NCBI RefSeq assembly: GCF_000381125.1
Contig: NZ_KB905947.1
Location: forward strand, 1 to 64,000
DNA from: Caldimonas manganoxidans ATCC BAA-369
GTDB lineage: Bacteria > Pseudomonadota > Gammaproteobacteria > Burkholderiales > Burkholderiaceae_C
Length of the DNA: 64,000 nucleotides
Direction: 5' to 3'
A program made the translations under genes and the position numbers. The first letter of the stretch is position 1. The number at the start of each line of letters is the position of its first letter. A model generated the notes under the pieces. That model worked only from the letters and a program-made list of their open reading frames with translations. It did no database searches and had not been told where the DNA came from. Positions 62,089-64,000 of the stretch are shown one piece after another.

Positions 62089-64000
62089 TCAATTTCGAGC
62101 ATAGGGCGCGGCCCGCAGCTCCAAGGTGAAGGTGCTGCCTTGGCCGGGCTGGCTGTCCACGTGGATCTGCCCGCCCATCAGCCGGGCCAGCCCTTGGGAC
62201 AGGGCCAGGCCCACGCCGGCGCCGTCGATGCGGCCGTGTTCGCGGCCCAGGCGATTGAAGGGCGTGAAGAGTTCGTCACGCCGCTCGGGCGGGATGCCCG
62301 GGCCGCTGTCGCGCACCGAGACGGCCACTCGCTCCCCTTGGTGGCCGGTGTGCACCCAGACCTCGCTGCCGGACGGGCTGTACTTGATGGCATTGCCCAC
62401 CAGGTTGAGCAAGATCTGGCGCAAGCGTTGGCGGTCGCCTTGGACGCTCAGGCCGCTGGGGACCGGCGCATGCAGGCCGATCTGAGCGGCGTCGGCCTGG
62501 GGGCGCAGCATGCTCAGGCATTCTTCGAGCACTTCGTCCAGTGGGATGGTGTCCTGGCGCACCAGCAGCGCGCCGGCCTCGATGCGGGTGAGGTCGAGCA
62601 AGTCGGTGATCATGCCCAGCAGGTGCTGGCCGGCCGCATGGATGTGGTCCACCCATTGGCGCCGCGACGGCGGCAGGCTCAGGCTGGGGTCGTCACGCAG
62701 CAGCTGTGCAAAGCCCAGCACCGCATTGAGTGGGGTGCGCAGCTCATGGCTCATGTGCGACAAAAAGACCGTCTTGGCCCGGTTGGCCGCTTCGGCGGCG
62801 GCGCGGGCGCGGCGCATTTCATCCATGCGCGCCAGCTCGTCCTGCAGGTGCTTGCGCTCGGTGATGTCGGTCAGAAAGCCGTGAAAGAGCACGCAGCCGT
62901 CGTCTTCCCGCTCGGGGCTGGAATGCCCCATGATCCAACGCACCGCGCCATCGGGGCGCACGAAGCGGAACTCGTGCATCCACGGGGTGACGTTGCGGCT
63001 GGCTTCGAAGATCGAGGCCAGCAGGCCGGCTCGGTCGGCATCGTGCACGCGCGCGATGAGCCGCATGACATCGTCTTGGACCTCGGCCAGCGGCATGCCG
63101 AACAAGGATTCGAAGTTCTCGCTGGCGTAAGGAAAGCTCATGCGAGCATCGGGATGGAAGCGGAACTGGTAGAGCACCCCCGGGGCTTGGCGCGCCAGCT
63201 TGCGCAGCGTGGCCATGGCTTCTTCGGCGGCGGCTTGTTGTGCCAGCGTTGCGCTCATGTCGGTGACCACCCCCACGGCCCGGCGGGCGCGGCCGTCGGG
63301 ATGGCGGTCGATCACTTTGCCGCGCATGAGCACCCAGCGGTAGCGACCATCGGCCGCGCGCAAGCGGTGCTGGCTGCGCATCATGGGGGTCCGTCCTTGC
63401 AGGTGTGCCACGATGGCCTGGTGGCAGGCGGCGCGGTCGTCGGGATGCACCAATGCCACCCAGTCGCGCATGCGGGGCCCAACCTGGCCTTCGGCATACC
63501 CCAAGGCGGCCAAGCCCAGCGGGGAATAGGCCAGCCGATCGGCATCGAGGTCCCAGTCCCACACGCCGTCGCCAGCGCTTTCCAAGGCGAATTGCCAGCG
63601 TGCCTCGCTCAGGCGCAAGGCCGCTTCGGCCTGCCGGCGGCCGGCTTCGGCGCGGGCGGCCGTCGTCAGTGCCGCGCAGGTGGTCAGCAGCGGCTGCAGG
63701 GCCTGGATCAGGCTCGGATCGTAGCCGCCAGGCCGGTTGGCCACGCCGACCATGCCCAGCAGCTCATCGCCGCGGAAGAAGGGCAGCCCCAGGAAGTTGT
63801 CCATCACGCGGTGCCCCGGCGGCAGCCCACCCGAGCGCGGATCGTGCCGCGGGTCGTTGGACAGCACCGGCTGGCCGCTTTGGATCACGCGCCCAAACAA
63901 GGAGTCGAGCGAGCGAAACACCAAGCGGCCCTGGCGATGCAGGGCCATCATCTGGCGCGAGGCTTCGTCCCAGGCGATGTCGGAGATGGCCAACATGCGC
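62089..64000 (-). CDS. GAF/PAS sensor histidine kinase, N-terminus outside window
   Basis: The visible part is about 635 residues and open to the right edge. Order: GAF domain (LGLPFFRGDELLGMVGVAN), two PAS-type domains (FALESAGDGVWDWDLDADRL; SFPYASENFESLFGM, each followed by a PAC), HisKA with FLSHMSHELRTPLNAVLGFA (phospho-His), and HATPase_c with NLVGNAIKYSP, DSGPGIPPE and GAGVGLALSQGLARLMGG. No receiver domain at the C-terminus and no membrane span in the visible part. No response regulator gene is adjacent inside the window, so its target is unknown. Confidence 0.92.
   Translation of the reverse strand, partial: RMLAISDIAWDEASRQMMALHRQGRLVFRSLDSLFGRVIQSGQPVLSNDPRHDPRSGGLPPGHRVMDNFLGLPFFRGDELLGMVGVANRPGGYDPSLIQALQPLLTTCAALTTAARAEAGRRQAEAALRLSEARWQFALESAGDGVWDWDLDADRLAYSPLGLAALGYAEGQVGPRMRDWVALVHPDDRAACHQAIVAHLQGRTPMMRSQHRLRAADGRYRWVLMRGKVIDRHPDGRARRAVGVVTDMSATLAQQAAAEEAMATLRKLARQAPGVLYQFRFHPDARMSFPYASENFESLFGMPLAEVQDDVMRLIARVHDADRAGLLASIFEASRNVTPWMHEFRFVRPDGAVRWIMGHSSPEREDDGCVLFHGFLTDITERKHLQDELARMDEMRRARAAAEAANRAKTVFLSHMSHELRTPLNAVLGFAQLLRDDPSLSLPPSRRQWVDHIHAAGQHLLGMITDLLDLTRIEAGALLVRQDTIPLDEVLEECLSMLRPQADAAQIGLHAPVPSGLSVQGDRQRLRQILLNLVGNAIKYSPSGSEVWVHTGHQGERVAVSVRDSGPGIPPERRDELFTPFNRLGREHGRIDGAGVGLALSQGLARLMGGQIHVDSQPGQGSTFTLELRAAPYARN

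Overview
The window reads as a GC-rich (mid-60s percent by eye) chromosome segment from a betaproteobacterium, most likely order Burkholderiales and near the Comamonadaceae/Sphaerotilaceae. The reasons are the dnaA-dnaN-gyrB block divergent from rpmH-rnpA-yidD-yidC-mnmE, a mnmG-rsmG-lysE-parA-hydrolase-parB cluster with parS sites, and family-level resemblance of most proteins. No species can be named from the sequence alone. The replication-origin neighbourhood is inside the window, around 14.8-17.0 kb, and the partition cluster lies about 35 kb to its right.

Layout. 1-5.3 kb: the 3' end of a plus-strand, translationally coupled operon for an aryl-polyene/flexirubin-type lipid (ketosynthase fragment, chain-length-factor-like synthase, hotdog dehydratase, ketoreductase, glycosyltransferase, two-gene ABC exporter). 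Its base composition is less GC-biased than its neighbours. 5.4-11.1 kb: two related hypothetical proteins flanking an aldehyde dehydrogenase, a DadA-type amino-acid dehydrogenase behind a tandem glycine riboswitch, and a YihY membrane protein. 11.1-21.1 kb: origin region and the RnpA/YidC/MnmE genes. 21.2-29.3 kb: cyclic-nucleotide-binding protein, apt, phosphatase, Tat-exported metallo-hydrolase, Kef-type antiporter, then kdsD-kdsC-lptC-SDR. 29.3-44.4 kb: metabolism (fumC, SbtA/SbtB-like pair, tldD, DAHP synthase, adenosyltransferase, D-lactate dehydrogenase-like) interspersed with two small low-GC two-gene units. 44.4-49.2 kb: yeaG-yeaH-ycgB stress operon. 49.6-56.0 kb: parB, parA, vapBC, lysE, rsmG, mnmG. 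56.3-64 kb: MscS channel, otsB-GH15-otsA trehalose operon and the C-terminal part of a large sensor kinase.

Most notable items. (1) A complete ribosome-mediated attenuator before the DAHP synthase gene: a 25-residue leader peptide with the run FFFAYFWF, an antiterminator and a terminator, apparently starting as a near-leaderless mRNA. (2) Two separate gene pairs (29.3-30.2 kb and 41.2-42.2 kb), each with a signal-less putative peptidoglycan hydrolase or cysteine peptidase overlapping or abutting a gene for an exported protein. This is the arrangement of antibacterial effector-immunity pairs of the type VI secretion class, without any secretion genes nearby. (3) A tandem glycine riboswitch in front of a FAD amino-acid dehydrogenase. 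(4) A bicarbonate-transporter-like SbtA with its PII-like partner in a betaproteobacterial context. (5) A VapBC module with a repeat-bearing operator inserted in the chromosome partition cluster. No tRNA, rRNA, insertion sequence or CRISPR array was seen.
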